Assembly (NCBI GenBank): GCA_044463945.1
Contig: JBIQLW010000020.1
Location: forward strand, 1 to 64,000
From: 62-47 sp044463945
GTDB lineage: Bacteria > Pseudomonadota > Alphaproteobacteria > Rhizobiales > Xanthobacteraceae
Direction: 5' to 3'
DNA length: 64,000 bases
Below are positions 1 through 9,549 of this stretch, piece after piece. Numbering within the stretch: position 1 is the first letter of the stretch; every line of letters starts with the position of its first letter. Position numbers and translations under genes: made by a program. Below the pieces are notes generated by a model. The model saw only the letters and a list, made by a program, of their open reading frames with translations. It was not told the DNA's origin and did not search any database.

Positions 1-1271
1 TCTCGATGGGGCTGATCTCGCTGCCGATCATGCTGCGCTACGGCTACGACCGGCGCGTCGCCAGCGGCGTGATCGCCGCCTCCGGCACGCTGGCGCAGAT
101 CATCCCGCCGTCGCTGGTGCTGATCGTGATGGCCGACCAGCTCGGGCGCTCGGTCGGCGACATGTACGAGGGCGCGTTCATCCCCGGCCTGGTGCTGACC
201 GGCCTCTACGCGCTCTATATCCTGTGCATCTCGCTGCTGTTTCCCAAGTTCGCGCCGGGTCTGCCGCCGGAGGCCATCGGCTTCCGCGAGGACAACGGCA
301 GCCGCGGCCTGACTTCGCTCGGCATCCTCGCCGCCGCCAGCGTCGTGTTCGCCTGGTTCATGATGCGGCACTCGGAAACCAGGGGCGCCGACTTCGTCGT
401 CATCAGCATGATGTACGGCATTCTGTTCGCGTTCGCGGTGGCGGTGCTGAACTGGGTGATTCACCGCCTCACCGGCTTCCGCTTCCTGTCGCGGATCGCA
501 CAGCAGACCACCTTCGTGATGGTGCCGCCGCTGTTCCTGATCTTCCTGGTGCTCGGCACCATCTTCATCGGCGTCGCGACCCCAACCGAGGGCGGCGCGA
601 TGGGCGCCACCGGCGCGCTCTTGCTCGGCGCCGCCAAGAAACGCCTGAGCTGGGACCTGATCCGTCAGGCGACCTACTCGACCGCGAAGCTGTCGGCCTT
701 CGTCATCTTCATCCTGGTCGGCGCGCGCGTGTTCTCGCTGACGTTCTACGGCGTCAACGGCCACGTCTGGGTCGAGCACCTCCTGACCTCGCTGCCGGGC
801 GGACAGTTCGGCTTCCTGCTGTTCGTCAACATCCTCGTCTTCATCCTGGCGTTCTTCCTCGACTTCTTCGAGCTTGCCTTCATCATCATCCCGCTGCTCG
901 GCCCGGCGGCGGAGAAGCTCGGCATCGACCTGATCTGGTTCGGCGTCATCCTCGGCGTCAACATGCAGACCTCGTTCATGCACCCGCCGTTCGGCTTCGC
1001 GCTGTTCTACCTGCGCTCGGTCGCGCCGAAGGAAAGCTACGTCGATCGCGTGACCCACAAGCGCATGGAGCCTGTCACCACCGGACAGATCTATTGGGGC
1101 GCGGTCCCCTTCGTCCTGATCCAGTTGGTGATGGTGCTGCTGGTGATCCTGTTCCCCTCGATGGTGATGCACTACAAGGGCGCGGTGTCCGACGTCGATC
1201 TCAACAAGGTGAAGATCGAGGTGCCGCAGATGGATATGCCGCAGATGGATTTCGGCCCGCCGAAGTTCTAG
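1..1271 (+). CDS. dctM: TRAP transporter large permease (DctM), 5' end cut off
   Basis: Large membrane subunit of a tripartite ATP-independent periplasmic transporter, which drives solute uptake with an ion gradient. About 421 codons are visible in one open frame and the frame is still open at the left edge. The first visible residues match the stretch YDRRVASGVIAASGT...IIPPS, which in DctM proteins usually lies near residue 120-130, so the full protein is probably about 540 residues, the long DctM type. Many hydrophobic helices follow (for example near 190-240, 500-560, 700-750 and 800-900 nt). The tail is polar and Met/Pro-rich (VPQMDMPQMDFGPP). A matching receptor (dctP) lies 2 kb away on the other strand. 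The substrate cannot be read from the sequence. Confidence 0.9.
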   Translation, partial: SMGLISLPIMLRYGYDRRVASGVIAASGTLAQIIPPSLVLIVMADQLGRSVGDMYEGAFIPGLVLTGLYALYILCISLLFPKFAPGLPPEAIGFREDNGSRGLTSLGILAAASVVFAWFMMRHSETRGADFVVISMMYGILFAFAVAVLNWVIHRLTGFRFLSRIAQQTTFVMVPPLFLIFLVLGTIFIGVATPTEGGAMGATGALLLGAAKKRLSWDLIRQATYSTAKLSAFVIFILVGARVFSLTFYGVNGHVWVEHLLTSLPGGQFGFLLFVNILVFILAFFLDFFELAFIIIPLLGPAAEKLGIDLIWFGVILGVNMQTSFMHPPFGFALFYLRSVAPKESYVDRVTHKRMEPVTTGQIYWGAVPFVLIQLVMVLLVILFPSMVMHYKGAVSDVDLNKVKIEVPQMDMPQMDFGPPKF

Positions 1272-1370
1272 AGTCTTTCACCGTTTCATGGAAACGGCGA
1301 AAGCCTCTCGGTTTTGTTTTGGCGCGTTTTCTTCACGCGAACCGATTTCCACTTCGCTCGAAAACGCTCT
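1271..1370. repeat. Intergenic palindromic repeat, possible terminator
   Basis: Directly after the dctM stop there are two inverted repeats. The first has 13-bp arms (1275-1287 and 1291-1303, one mismatch) around a 3-nt loop. The second has 8-bp arms, GCGTTTTC (1324-1331) and GAAAACGC (1360-1367). The stretch resembles an intergenic repeat common in Bradyrhizobium relatives. It sits between convergent genes, so it may end transcription from both sides. Confidence 0.6.
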
Positions 1371-1417
1371 CTGAGGCACACGCCGCGCGCCAGCCGTCGC
1401 GCCGGCGGGCCTCCCGC

Positions 1418-1831
1418 TCAGCCCGCGGTCATCAGGATCGTCTCGCCGGTCGCCACCAGCTTGCGCGCGCCGGCGTCATTCTCCGCGAACAGCTCCGCCC
1501 GCGTAAAAATCTGCCGCCTGCCCGCGCGCACGACCTCGCCGCGCGCGACGAAGGCGCGCCCGACCGCGGGCACCAGACAACTCACCGAATAGTGCGACGC
1601 CAGCACCGGTCCGGCTTGCGTGGAAGCGGCGAAGCCGCACACCGTATCGATGAGCGCGCCCACGAGCCCGGCATGGAGGAAGCCCGAATATTGCGCGACC
1701 TCCGGCCGCCAGGTCATGCGCAACGCGACCTTCCCCGGTTCGGCGGCGACGACCTCGAAGCCCGCCCACGTATTGAAGGGCGCCGATGCGTTGATCGCAC
1801 CGACGCGCGCGCAAAGATCGTCCTCCGTCAT
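1418..1831 (-). CDS. Hotdog-fold thioesterase (PaaI family)
   Basis: Small hotdog-fold thioesterase of about 137 residues that probably hydrolyses an acyl- or aryl-CoA thioester in the cytoplasm. The helix motif SGFLHAGLVGALIDTVCGFA matches the HxGxxxxxxD pattern of PaaI/YbgC-like enzymes. The chosen ATG (1829-1831) overlaps the stop of the upstream thioesterase gene as ATGA, so the two are translationally coupled. A longer frame reaches 1942, but that part is arginine-rich and antisense-like. The neighbouring homologue and the TetR regulator suggest one small acyl-CoA-responsive operon. Confidence 0.85.
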   Translation of the reverse strand: MTEDDLCARVGAINASAPFNTWAGFEVVAAEPGKVALRMTWRPEVAQYSGFLHAGLVGALIDTVCGFAASTQAGPVLASHYSVSCLVPAVGRAFVARGEVVRAGRRQIFTRAELFAENDAGARKLVATGETILMTAG

Positions 1832-2271
1832 GCCGCCGCCCCGGCGACGGCTTGCGCGCGGCGCGGTTCGACGACGCGAAAGACGGCGTTGGCGCGCGCG
1901 CAAATTGTCGCGTCCGCGGTGATGAACGCCTGAGCGAAACACATCGCGCGGCCGGGCTTGACGAATGTCGTCTCGATTTCGATCCAGCGGCCGGCCTCCG
2001 CGACGCTCAGAAAATCGACCGTCAGGCTTGCGGTGAGCAGGCGTGGACCGCTCTCCAGATGGAGGCCGCAGGACAGGCCCATGGCATTATCGGCCAGCGT
2101 CGTCAGCAATCCGCCATGAACCAGCCCGCGCGAATTCAGGTGCGGCTCGCGCGCCCGCAAGCCGATGACCACGGCCCGCTCGGTCCGGCGCGAATAGATC
2201 GGCTCCCACGGCTCCGTCATCGGAGATTGCCGGAAATGCCGTGCGAAACCGGCAGGAACTTGCTCTGTCAT
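1828..2271 (-). CDS. Hotdog-fold thioesterase (PaaI family)
   Basis: Second hotdog thioesterase, 147 residues, first gene of the two-gene operon. The motif NSRGLVHGGLLTTLADNAMG carries the HGG...D signature of the PaaI family, where the Asp/Asn region and the Gly-rich turn form the active site. The start ATG at 2271 is preceded by a GGGAAAG-like ribosome binding site. It lies only 18 bp from the palindrome at 2289-2314, which should let the TetR protein block its promoter. The exact acyl-CoA substrate is unknown. Confidence 0.87.
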   Translation of the reverse strand: MTEQVPAGFARHFRQSPMTEPWEPIYSRRTERAVVIGLRAREPHLNSRGLVHGGLLTTLADNAMGLSCGLHLESGPRLLTASLTVDFLSVAEAGRWIEIETTFVKPGRAMCFAQAFITADATICARANAVFRVVEPRRAQAVAGAAA

Positions 2272-2288
2272 CCGCTTTCCCTTTCATT

Positions 2289-2314
2289 ATTTATATAGAC
2301 CAGTCTATATAAAT
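2289..2314. promoter_or_regulatory. TetR operator palindrome (LmrA/YxaF-like)
   Basis: Two perfect 12-bp arms, ATTTATATAGAC and GTCTATATAAAT, are separated by CA. The core TAGACCAGTCTA resembles the boxes described for the LmrA/YxaF branch of TetR regulators. It lies between the divergent thioesterase and tetR genes and probably controls both. That the adjacent TetR protein binds here is inferred from position and symmetry. Confidence 0.8.
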
Positions 2315-2445
2315 CGACCTTCATGGCAAGGGCGCGACGCGGCCGCGACCAGGGAATGAATTTGACATTCGCGGCCCGCTTTGCAGAGAAACCGACACGC
2401 GCGGGCGCAACAGCACGATGCAGGTGTCAGAACCGGACCACGAGC

Positions 2446-3027
2446 ATGGCGGACAAGGTGACCCAGAAGGACAGGATCGTTCGCGCGACGGCGGGACTGC
2501 TTCGCCGGCGCGGTTATGCGGCGACCGGGCTCTCGGATATCATCGAGAGCAGCCGCGCCCCGAAAGGATCGGTCTATTATTATTTTCCCGGAGGCAAGGA
2601 CGCGATCGCCGCCGCCGCGGTGCGTTATTCCGGCGACAAGGTCAGACGCACGCTTCAAGACCTCGCCACGACGACGGACTCGCCGGCAGCCCTGTTGCGA
2701 TCCTATGGCGCGCTCGTCGCGGGCTGGATGTCGGAATCCGGGTTTCGCGACGGCTGCCCGATCACCACGGCGATGCTTGAAACGGCTCCCGACAAGAACG
2801 ACATCGCCGCCGCCGGCAAAGCTGCGTTCGCAGGCTGGTTCGAAGTCCTTGAGGCCCGGCTGGTCGCGGACGGCCTCAACAAGAAACGGGCAAGGGAGTT
2901 GTCGCGTCTCGCGATCATGGCGCTGGAAGGCGCGCTCATCCTGGCGCGCGTCGAGGCATCGCCGGCGCCGATCCTTCTGGCGGCCGACGAGATGGCGGCG
3001 CTGTTCGAACGCGAATGCGGCGCCTGA
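2446..3027 (+). CDS. TetR/AcrR family regulator, LmrA/YxaF type
   Basis: Ligand-responsive repressor of about 193 residues. The N-terminal helix-turn-helix (about residues 8-55) includes RRRGYAATGLSDI and the stretch PKGSVYYYFPGGKD, typical of the LmrA/YxaF branch. The C-terminal half is the helical ligand and dimer domain. I chose the ATG at 2446 (MADKVTQKD) because the homology begins there. A longer frame starts at 2323, but its first 41 residues look non-coding. The gene diverges from the thioesterase pair across a 26-bp palindrome, so autoregulation and control of the thioesterases are likely. The inducer may be an acyl-CoA or fatty acid (inference). Confidence 0.88.
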   Translation: MADKVTQKDRIVRATAGLLRRRGYAATGLSDIIESSRAPKGSVYYYFPGGKDAIAAAAVRYSGDKVRRTLQDLATTTDSPAALLRSYGALVAGWMSESGFRDGCPITTAMLETAPDKNDIAAAGKAAFAGWFEVLEARLVADGLNKKRARELSRLAIMALEGALILARVEASPAPILLAADEMAALFERECGA

Positions 3028-3067
3028 GCCACGCCGGCCCGCAGCCGCAGCCCCCAAGCCAACAAAA

Positions 3068-3091
3068 AACCCGGCCTCGCAAGGCCGGGTT
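3068..3091. terminator. Rho-independent-type hairpin after tetR
   Basis: Ten-bp arms AACCCGGCCT and AGGCCGGGTT enclose a CGCA loop. An A-run lies on the left and a T-rich stretch on the right, so it could work in both directions. Confidence 0.8.
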
Positions 3092-3121
3092 TCCTGTTCG
3101 AGCGTCGATGACGACAACCCT

Positions 3122-3209
3122 GATTCAACTCCATTGAATCAGAGTCGTCTATCTTTTTATTTGAGCATGATCTTATCCGAAAACCGGCTTCCACTTTTCG
3201 GGATCATGC
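3122..3209. repeat. GATTCAA stem plus GCATGATC...GATCATGC repeat
   Basis: A small stem GATTCAA/TTGAATC (3122-3140) is followed by a compound palindrome. Its outer arms are GCATGATC (3165-3172) and GATCATGC (3202-3209), and its inner arms are CCGAAAA and TTTTCGG. The same family occurs inverted at 51247-51340, and a remnant sits at 9526-9537. It ends just after the dctP stop codon. Confidence 0.75.
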
Positions 3210-3224
3210 CCTGATCGCGGCCGC

Positions 3225-4313
3225 TCAGTTGCGGGTGCGCGAGCGGATCATGAAGCTGTCGTTGGTGTATTCGGCGACCTGCCACCACAGGTACTCGTCG
3301 CCGCGATACGCCTGCATCGCGTCGATCACCTTCTTGAAGTTGGCGTTCTTGGCCGAAATCTCCGCCCACAGTTCGTTGGTGGCCTTGAGGCAGGCTTCCA
3401 TGATCTCGGTGGAGAACGGGCGCAACTGGGTGCCGGAGGCGACCAGCTGCTTCAGCGCCTTCGGGTTCTGCATATCGTAGCGCGCCGGCATCCACAGCGT
3501 GGTGTTGGCGGCGGCGTTGCGGATCACCGCCTGATAGTGCTTGGGCAGCGAATTCCACTTCTCCTCGTTGCAGAAGGCGTGAACCGTCGGGCCGCCTTCC
3601 CACCAGCCGGGGTAGTAGTAGAACTTGGCGACCTTCTGGAAGCCGAGCTTTTCGTCGTCATAGGGGCCGACCCATTCGGCAGCGTCGATGGTGCCCTTCT
3701 CCAGCGACGGATAGATGTCGCCGCCGGCGAGTTGCTGCGGCACCACGCCGACCTTCTGCATCACCTGACCGGCGATGCCGGCGATCCGCATCTTGAGGCC
3801 CTGAAGATCGGCCACCGTCTTGATCTCCTTGCGGAACCAGCCGCCCATCTGGGTGCCGGTGTTGCCGCACGGAATCGCGACCACCTTGTACGGCTTGAAG
3901 AACTCGTCGGCCAGTTCGTTGCCGCCGCCCTGATAGAGCCACGAGTTCTGCATCCGGGTGTTGAGGCCGAACGGCACCGAGGAGAAGATCGCGAAGGTCG
4001 GGTCCTTGCCGACATAGTAGTAGGCCACCGTATGGCTCATCTCGACGGTGCCGTTGGCGGTGGCGTCGAAGGCTTGCAGGCCGGGGACGATCTCGCCCGC
4101 CTGAAACAACTGGATCTGAAACTTGTTGTCGGTCATCTCGGCGACCTGCTTCACGAAATGCTCGCCGCCGCCGTAGATGGTATCGAGCGATTTGGGGAAG
4201 CTCGACGTCATGCGCCATTTGATTTCCGGCGACGACTGGGCGATGGCCGGCGAAGCCACCGCGGCGACCGCCGCGCCCGTTGCCGATACTTTGAGAAAAT
4301 CACGACGCTTCAT
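3225..4313 (-). CDS. dctP: TRAP transporter periplasmic substrate-binding protein
   Basis: Periplasmic receptor of a TRAP transporter, 362 residues, the usual size for DctP/TakP proteins. The N-terminus is a twin-arginine signal (MKRRDFLKVSATGAAVAAVA...AIAQ). The mature part has typical family stretches such as VADLQGLKMRI (about 165-175), where the substrate carboxylate-binding arginine is expected, and LEKGTIDAAEWVGPYDDE. The WVGPYDD and YYPGWWEGGP stretches resemble the TakP (2-oxoacid) branch, so an organic acid ligand is plausible. No permease gene is adjacent on this strand; the dctM at the left edge is the obvious partner. Confidence 0.93.
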   Translation of the reverse strand: MKRRDFLKVSATGAAVAAVASPAIAQSSPEIKWRMTSSFPKSLDTIYGGGEHFVKQVAEMTDNKFQIQLFQAGEIVPGLQAFDATANGTVEMSHTVAYYYVGKDPTFAIFSSVPFGLNTRMQNSWLYQGGGNELADEFFKPYKVVAIPCGNTGTQMGGWFRKEIKTVADLQGLKMRIAGIAGQVMQKVGVVPQQLAGGDIYPSLEKGTIDAAEWVGPYDDEKLGFQKVAKFYYYPGWWEGGPTVHAFCNEEKWNSLPKHYQAVIRNAAANTTLWMPARYDMQNPKALKQLVASGTQLRPFSTEIMEACLKATNELWAEISAKNANFKKVIDAMQAYRGDEYLWWQVAEYTNDSFMIRSRTRN

Positions 4314-4503
4314 GCAGCTTCTCCTTAGCTTGCGTTTCCTGGGGCCGCCGGTGGTGCGTCCGGCGGCGTGTTCGACGGCGACCGGAAGGGGGGCGCTCTG
4401 GTTAGCTCTCTAACACGGAACTTGCACGGCAGAAACGCATCGCCGAAGCGTTGCCGGGAAAATTCAACCAAAGTCGCATGGGTCACAGGTGGCGGCGGGA
4501 ATC

Positions 4504-5661
<1,158 letters not shown>

Positions 5662-6006
5662 TTCTGCTCTCCCGACGCTCGCTTAATCCCAAAACGGCGC
5701 GCGCGTCCTTGCGCCACGACAAACCGATATCCGGCCGGCGGCGCTCCCCTTCCGCTCTTTAGAGCAACAGCCACGGCGCGACGCAATGGGTCAATCGTCG
5801 GGCCGGCGAACGGTTCGCGTGCGCCACATGCAAGACGCTCATGGCAAAGCCGCACCACGGTTCTGCAAGGCCGGGCGTTGCCCTGCGGGCCTGACGGACT
5901 ATGCTGATGGCCTTCACCCGGTGCGGCCGGTCCGCGCCCTCTCCATCCCGGAACACAACGGCACTTCGACAAACGCATTTGCCGGCAGACACCCAAGGTA
6001 ATCGAC
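5662..6006. other. Intergenic stretch with no gene seen
   Basis: This 345-bp stretch separates the divergent mrp and dehydrogenase genes. I see no frame with coding character, no strong hairpin and no recognisable operator. It must hold both promoters. Confidence 0.5.
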
Positions 6007-6876
6007 ATGGCTAAAGTCGCTTTCATCGGTCTTGGCGTCATGGGCTTCCCCATGGCAGGGCACCTTCTCACGAAGGGCAAGCACGAGGTCACGGTCTACA
6101 ACCGCACCGCGACGACCGCCAAAGCCTGGACCGACAAGTTCGGCGGCCGCGCCGCGCCGACCCCGCGCGCGGCGGCGGAAGGGCAGGATTTCGTCATGGC
6201 CTGCGTCGGCAACGACAACGACCTGCGCGCGGTCACCACCGGCCCCGACGGCGCTTTCGCCGGCATGAAGAAAGACGCGATCTTTGTCGATCACACCACC
6301 GCGTCGGCGGAAGTGGCGCGTGAACTCGACAAGGCGGCGACCGCCGCCGGTTTCCATTTCGTCGACGCGCCGGTGTCCGGCGGCCAGGCGGGCGCCGAGA
6401 ACGGCGTGCTGACGGTGATGTGCGGCGGCAGCGAGCAAGCCTATGCCCGCGCCGAGCCGGTGATCGCCGCCTATGCACGGATGTGCAAGCGGCTCGGCCC
6501 CGCCGGCTCCGGGCAGCTCACCAAGATGGTCAACCAGATCTGCATCGCCGGGCTGGTCGAGGGGCTGTCCGAGGGCATCCATTTCGCCAAGAAGGCCGGC
6601 CTCGACATCGAGGCGGTGATCGCCACCATCTCCAAGGGCGCGGCGCAGTCGTGGCAGATGGAAAACCGCTACAAGACCATGAACGAGGGCAAATACGACC
6701 ACGGCTTCGCGGTCGAGTGGATGCGCAAGGACCTCTCGATCTGCCTCGGCGAAGCCCGCCGCAACGGCGCCACCCTGCCGGTGACGGCGCTGGTCGATCA
6801 GTTCTATGCCGAGGTCGAGACGATGGGCGGCCGCCGCTGGGACACCTCCAGCCTGCTGGCGCGGCTGGAGCGCTGA
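6007..6876 (+). CDS. NAD(P)-dependent beta-hydroxyacid dehydrogenase (HIBADH/GarR family)
   Basis: Oxidoreductase of the 3-hydroxyisobutyrate/tartronate semialdehyde family, 289 residues. The Rossmann motif is at the N-terminus (FIGLGVMGFPMAGHL). The substrate loop DAPVSGGQAGAENG lies at about 118-131. The helix KMVNQICIAGLVEGLSEG carries the conserved catalytic lysine. The C-terminal all-alpha domain follows. The ATG is preceded only by a weak ribosome binding site. Substrate candidates are 3-hydroxyisobutyrate, tartronate semialdehyde or related acids; the sequence alone does not decide. Confidence 0.9.
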   Translation: MAKVAFIGLGVMGFPMAGHLLTKGKHEVTVYNRTATTAKAWTDKFGGRAAPTPRAAAEGQDFVMACVGNDNDLRAVTTGPDGAFAGMKKDAIFVDHTTASAEVARELDKAATAAGFHFVDAPVSGGQAGAENGVLTVMCGGSEQAYARAEPVIAAYARMCKRLGPAGSGQLTKMVNQICIAGLVEGLSEGIHFAKKAGLDIEAVIATISKGAAQSWQMENRYKTMNEGKYDHGFAVEWMRKDLSICLGEARRNGATLPVTALVDQFYAEVETMGGRRWDTSSLLARLER

Positions 6877-6919
6877 GCGGGCGGCTGCACGAACGTTTTT
6901 TGTCAGACCAGGCGCCCGA

Positions 6920-6947
6920 CGTCGTCCCGGCCTGCGCCGGGACGACG
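6920..6947. terminator. Strong hairpin downstream of dehydrogenase gene
   Basis: Perfect 12-bp arms CGTCGTCCCGGC and GCCGGGACGACG enclose the loop CTGC and are followed by GTTTTCGC. It is a probable terminator and also a member of the short palindrome class frequent in this genome group. Confidence 0.7.
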
Positions 6948-7117
6948 GTTTTCGCGTTGTAGGTCCGCGCGTCAACCGGACCATTCGCCGGTCCCGGCTC
7001 TTAAGATTTCGTTAATCAGATTATCGCGGCGTTTAAGGCTGCTCTTAATGATTTGGCGTCAGAGATTAAAAAGAGGAAAATGCATCGCGCCGGCGCGCGC
7101 AGGATCAATGTTGCGTC

Positions 7118-8728
7118 ATGAGTACGTCCGTCGAGCAACCCGAGGTTGTTCAGCTCCCGGCCGAAGACCCGATCGTGCGGCCCGCGCGCAACCGCCGCGC
7201 GGCCGCGCAACGGGTGCGTGAGGCGCGCGACCGCCTGACCTCGACCAGCGGCACCCGCCCCGCCTTCGACCGCGAACTGCTGCGGCAATACGCCCAGACC
7301 CGCCAGTCGGCGTCCTACGTCATCATCATGCTGATCGTGGCGACGGGCGTGCTGTTCAGCGTCCTGATGCGGCCGGTCACGGCCGCGGCGTGGACGGTGG
7401 GCACGCTGCTGGTCCACGGCATCATCATCCGCGCCTGCGGCAGGTTTCTCAACGAGCCCGCCGCCACCGCCGGAACGGCACGCAAATGGCGGGTGCGCTT
7501 CGTCGCGCTCGATCTGGTCTACGGCCTGTGCTGGACGGCGATCCTCGCCTACCCTTCAGGCTACGATTTCGTCTCCAACACCTTCATGATCTTCCTGATG
7601 CTGCTGATCGTGGCGGTGTCGAGCATGTTGGCGTCGAGCCTGCCGATCGCCGCCTTCGCCGCCACCGCGCCGGTGACCGCGACGATCGCGCTGAGCTTCG
7701 CCATGCGCGGGACGCTCGACAGCTACGTCCTGGCGCTGCTCGCGGTCGCGGCCGAGGGCTTTTTCGCGCTGCTCGCGCACCGGCTGCATTCGACGACGCT
7801 GGCGACGCTGGAGGCCCGCGCGGAAAAGGACGCGCTGATCGGCGAACTCGAACAGGCCAAGGCGATTTCCGACGAGGCGCGCCACCGCGCCGAATCCGCC
7901 AACGTCGCCAAGTCGCGCTTCCTGGCGCAGATGAGCCACGAATTGCGCACGCCGCTCAACGCCATCCTCGGATTCTCCGAGGTGATGAAAAGCGAGATCT
8001 TCGGCGCCCACACGGTGCCGGCCTACAAGGACTATTCCGCCGACATCCACAATTCCGGCGTCCACCTGCTCAATCTCATCAACGAGATTCTCGACCTGTC
8101 GCGGATCGAGGCCGGCCGCTACGAACTCAACGAGGAAGCGGTGTCGCTGGTGCATATCGTCGCCGATTGCCACCATCTGCTGAAGCTGCGCGCCTCCAGC
8201 CGCGGCATCACCATCCACGAGATTTTCGAGGAGGACATGCCGCGGGTGTGGGCCGACGAGCGCGCCATCCGCCAGGTGGTGCTGAACCTGTTGTCGAACG
8301 CCATCAAGTTCACCCCGCAGGGCGGCGAGATCTGGCTGAAGGCCGGCTGGACCGCGTCCGGCGGGCAGTATCTCAGCATCAAGGACACCGGCTCCGGCAT
8401 CGCCGAGGATGAAATTCCGGTGGTGCTGGCCTCGTTCGGACAGGGATCGAACTCGATCAAGTCCGCCGAACAGGGCGCGGGCCTGGGGCTGCCGATCGCC
8501 AAAAGCCTGATCGACATGCACGGCGGTACCTTCACGCTGAAATCGAAGCTTCGCATCGGCACCGAAGTCATCATCACGCTGCCGCCCGAGCGCGTGATGT
8601 CGGCGCTGGCGCCGATGACCGAGGAAGCCCCTGCCCTGCAACCGGACCCCCTCGGGATCGAGCCGATCGCCGTGGCGGGCGGCCGCCGCCGCAACACGCC
8701 CATCATGAATGCCGGCACGGGATTGTAG
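7118..8728 (+). CDS. Membrane sensor histidine kinase (PdhS/DivJ-like)
   Basis: Two-component sensor kinase of 536 residues. A cytoplasmic N-terminus rich in arginine (1-65) is followed by about six hydrophobic segments (66-220) and a linker coiled-coil (225-262). The HisKA domain has the phosphoacceptor His274 in AQMSHELRTPLNAILGFSE. The HATPase domain has the N-box NLLSNAIKFTP, the G1 box DTGSGI and the G2 box GAGLGLPIAKSL. There is no PAS domain and no response regulator next door. Resemblance to the PdhS/PleC/DivJ group is at the level of the kinase core only. A DUF1289 gene and a protease gene follow on the same strand. Confidence 0.9.
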   Translation: MSTSVEQPEVVQLPAEDPIVRPARNRRAAAQRVREARDRLTSTSGTRPAFDRELLRQYAQTRQSASYVIIMLIVATGVLFSVLMRPVTAAAWTVGTLLVHGIIIRACGRFLNEPAATAGTARKWRVRFVALDLVYGLCWTAILAYPSGYDFVSNTFMIFLMLLIVAVSSMLASSLPIAAFAATAPVTATIALSFAMRGTLDSYVLALLAVAAEGFFALLAHRLHSTTLATLEARAEKDALIGELEQAKAISDEARHRAESANVAKSRFLAQMSHELRTPLNAILGFSEVMKSEIFGAHTVPAYKDYSADIHNSGVHLLNLINEILDLSRIEAGRYELNEEAVSLVHIVADCHHLLKLRASSRGITIHEIFEEDMPRVWADERAIRQVVLNLLSNAIKFTPQGGEIWLKAGWTASGGQYLSIKDTGSGIAEDEIPVVLASFGQGSNSIKSAEQGAGLGLPIAKSLIDMHGGTFTLKSKLRIGTEVIITLPPERVMSALAPMTEEAPALQPDPLGIEPIAVAGGRRRNTPIMNAGTGL

Positions 8729-8772
8729 ATCATGCGCCCGCATCCGCGAACGAACGCGCACCCCGATCGGCA

Positions 8773-9006
8773 ATGAGCGCAAGGGAGCCGGTGACGCCGT
8801 GTATCGCCGTTTGCATGATCGATCCGAAAAGCGGTCTGTGCTTCGGCTGCGGTCGCACGCTGGCGGAGATCGCAGACTGGGGCTCGATGACGCCGGCCGC
8901 GCGGCGCGCCATCATGGCGGAGCTTCCCGCGCGGATGGCGCAAGCCGGCCTGCCACCGCCGCCCCCGCCGCGGCGCGCGGGCAATCGCGAACCGGATGCA
9001 ACCTGA
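8773..9006 (+). CDS. DUF1289 family small cysteine-rich protein
   Basis: Short protein of 77 residues with the DUF1289 pattern: TPCIAVC then LCFGCGRT, giving C-x3-C and C-x2-C. The family is thought to bind a metal or an Fe-S cluster; its function is not established. The C-terminus is proline-rich (PPPPPPRRAG). It sits 44 bp after the histidine kinase gene and 13 bp before the protease gene, so the three are probably cotranscribed. Confidence 0.85.
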   Translation: MSAREPVTPCIAVCMIDPKSGLCFGCGRTLAEIADWGSMTPAARRAIMAELPARMAQAGLPPPPPPRRAGNREPDAT

Positions 9007-9019
9007 GCGCAGGTGACGC

Positions 9020-9526
9020 ATGATCCGGGTTCTGCTGGTTCTGTTCATCGCCACCGCCTGCGCGGTGTTCGCCTATGGCGATCCGGCCAAGATCAGCACC
9101 GCGCGCAACTCGGTGACGGAAATGCTGCATCACCGCGCCGCCGCCCACTCGCGCATCCAGCAGGTGCCGCGCGGCAACGGCGGCGAGTTCAGGCTCGACG
9201 CCCGCATCAACGGCGTCAAGGTGCCGATGGTGATCGACACCGGCGCCACCTCGGTGGTGCTGACCTATGAGACCGCCAAGGCCGCCGGCCTGCCGCTGGA
9301 ACTCTTGGACTACAACGTGCCGGTCGAAACCGTCGGCGGCAGCACCCGCGCCGCCCGCCTGACGCTCGACCGCCTCGCGGTCGGGCGGCTGGTCGAGCAT
9401 TCGATTCCCGCGCTGGTGGTGCCGCGCGGCCAGATGAAGACCAGCCTGCTCGGCATGAGCTTCCTCGACCGGCTGGAAAGCTGGGAAGTGCGCGCCGACC
9501 GCCTGATGCTGCGCGGCTATCCTTAG
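9020..9526 (+). CDS. Retropepsin-like aspartic protease (TIGR02281 type)
   Basis: Probable periplasmic or membrane-anchored clan AA aspartic protease, 168 residues. A hydrophobic N-terminal segment (2-18) acts as signal or anchor. The catalytic motif is MVIDTGATSVVLTYETA (about 72-88). The C-terminal LLGMSFLDRLESWEV matches the flap and end of the TIGR02281 family. It is the third gene of the kinase-DUF1289-protease set. Homodimerisation would be needed to form a full active site. Confidence 0.88.
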   Translation: MIRVLLVLFIATACAVFAYGDPAKISTARNSVTEMLHHRAAAHSRIQQVPRGNGGEFRLDARINGVKVPMVIDTGATSVVLTYETAKAAGLPLELLDYNVPVETVGGSTRAARLTLDRLAVGRLVEHSIPALVVPRGQMKTSLLGMSFLDRLESWEVRADRLMLRGYP

Positions 9527-9549
9527 AGCATGATCCCAAGGCGTAGCGG

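Noticed and set aside
2707..2717. Copy of the tRNA-Arg 3' end (TGGCGCGCTCG) as an attachment repeat
   Set aside because: Only 11 GC-rich bases match, inside the tetR coding sequence. This is chance.
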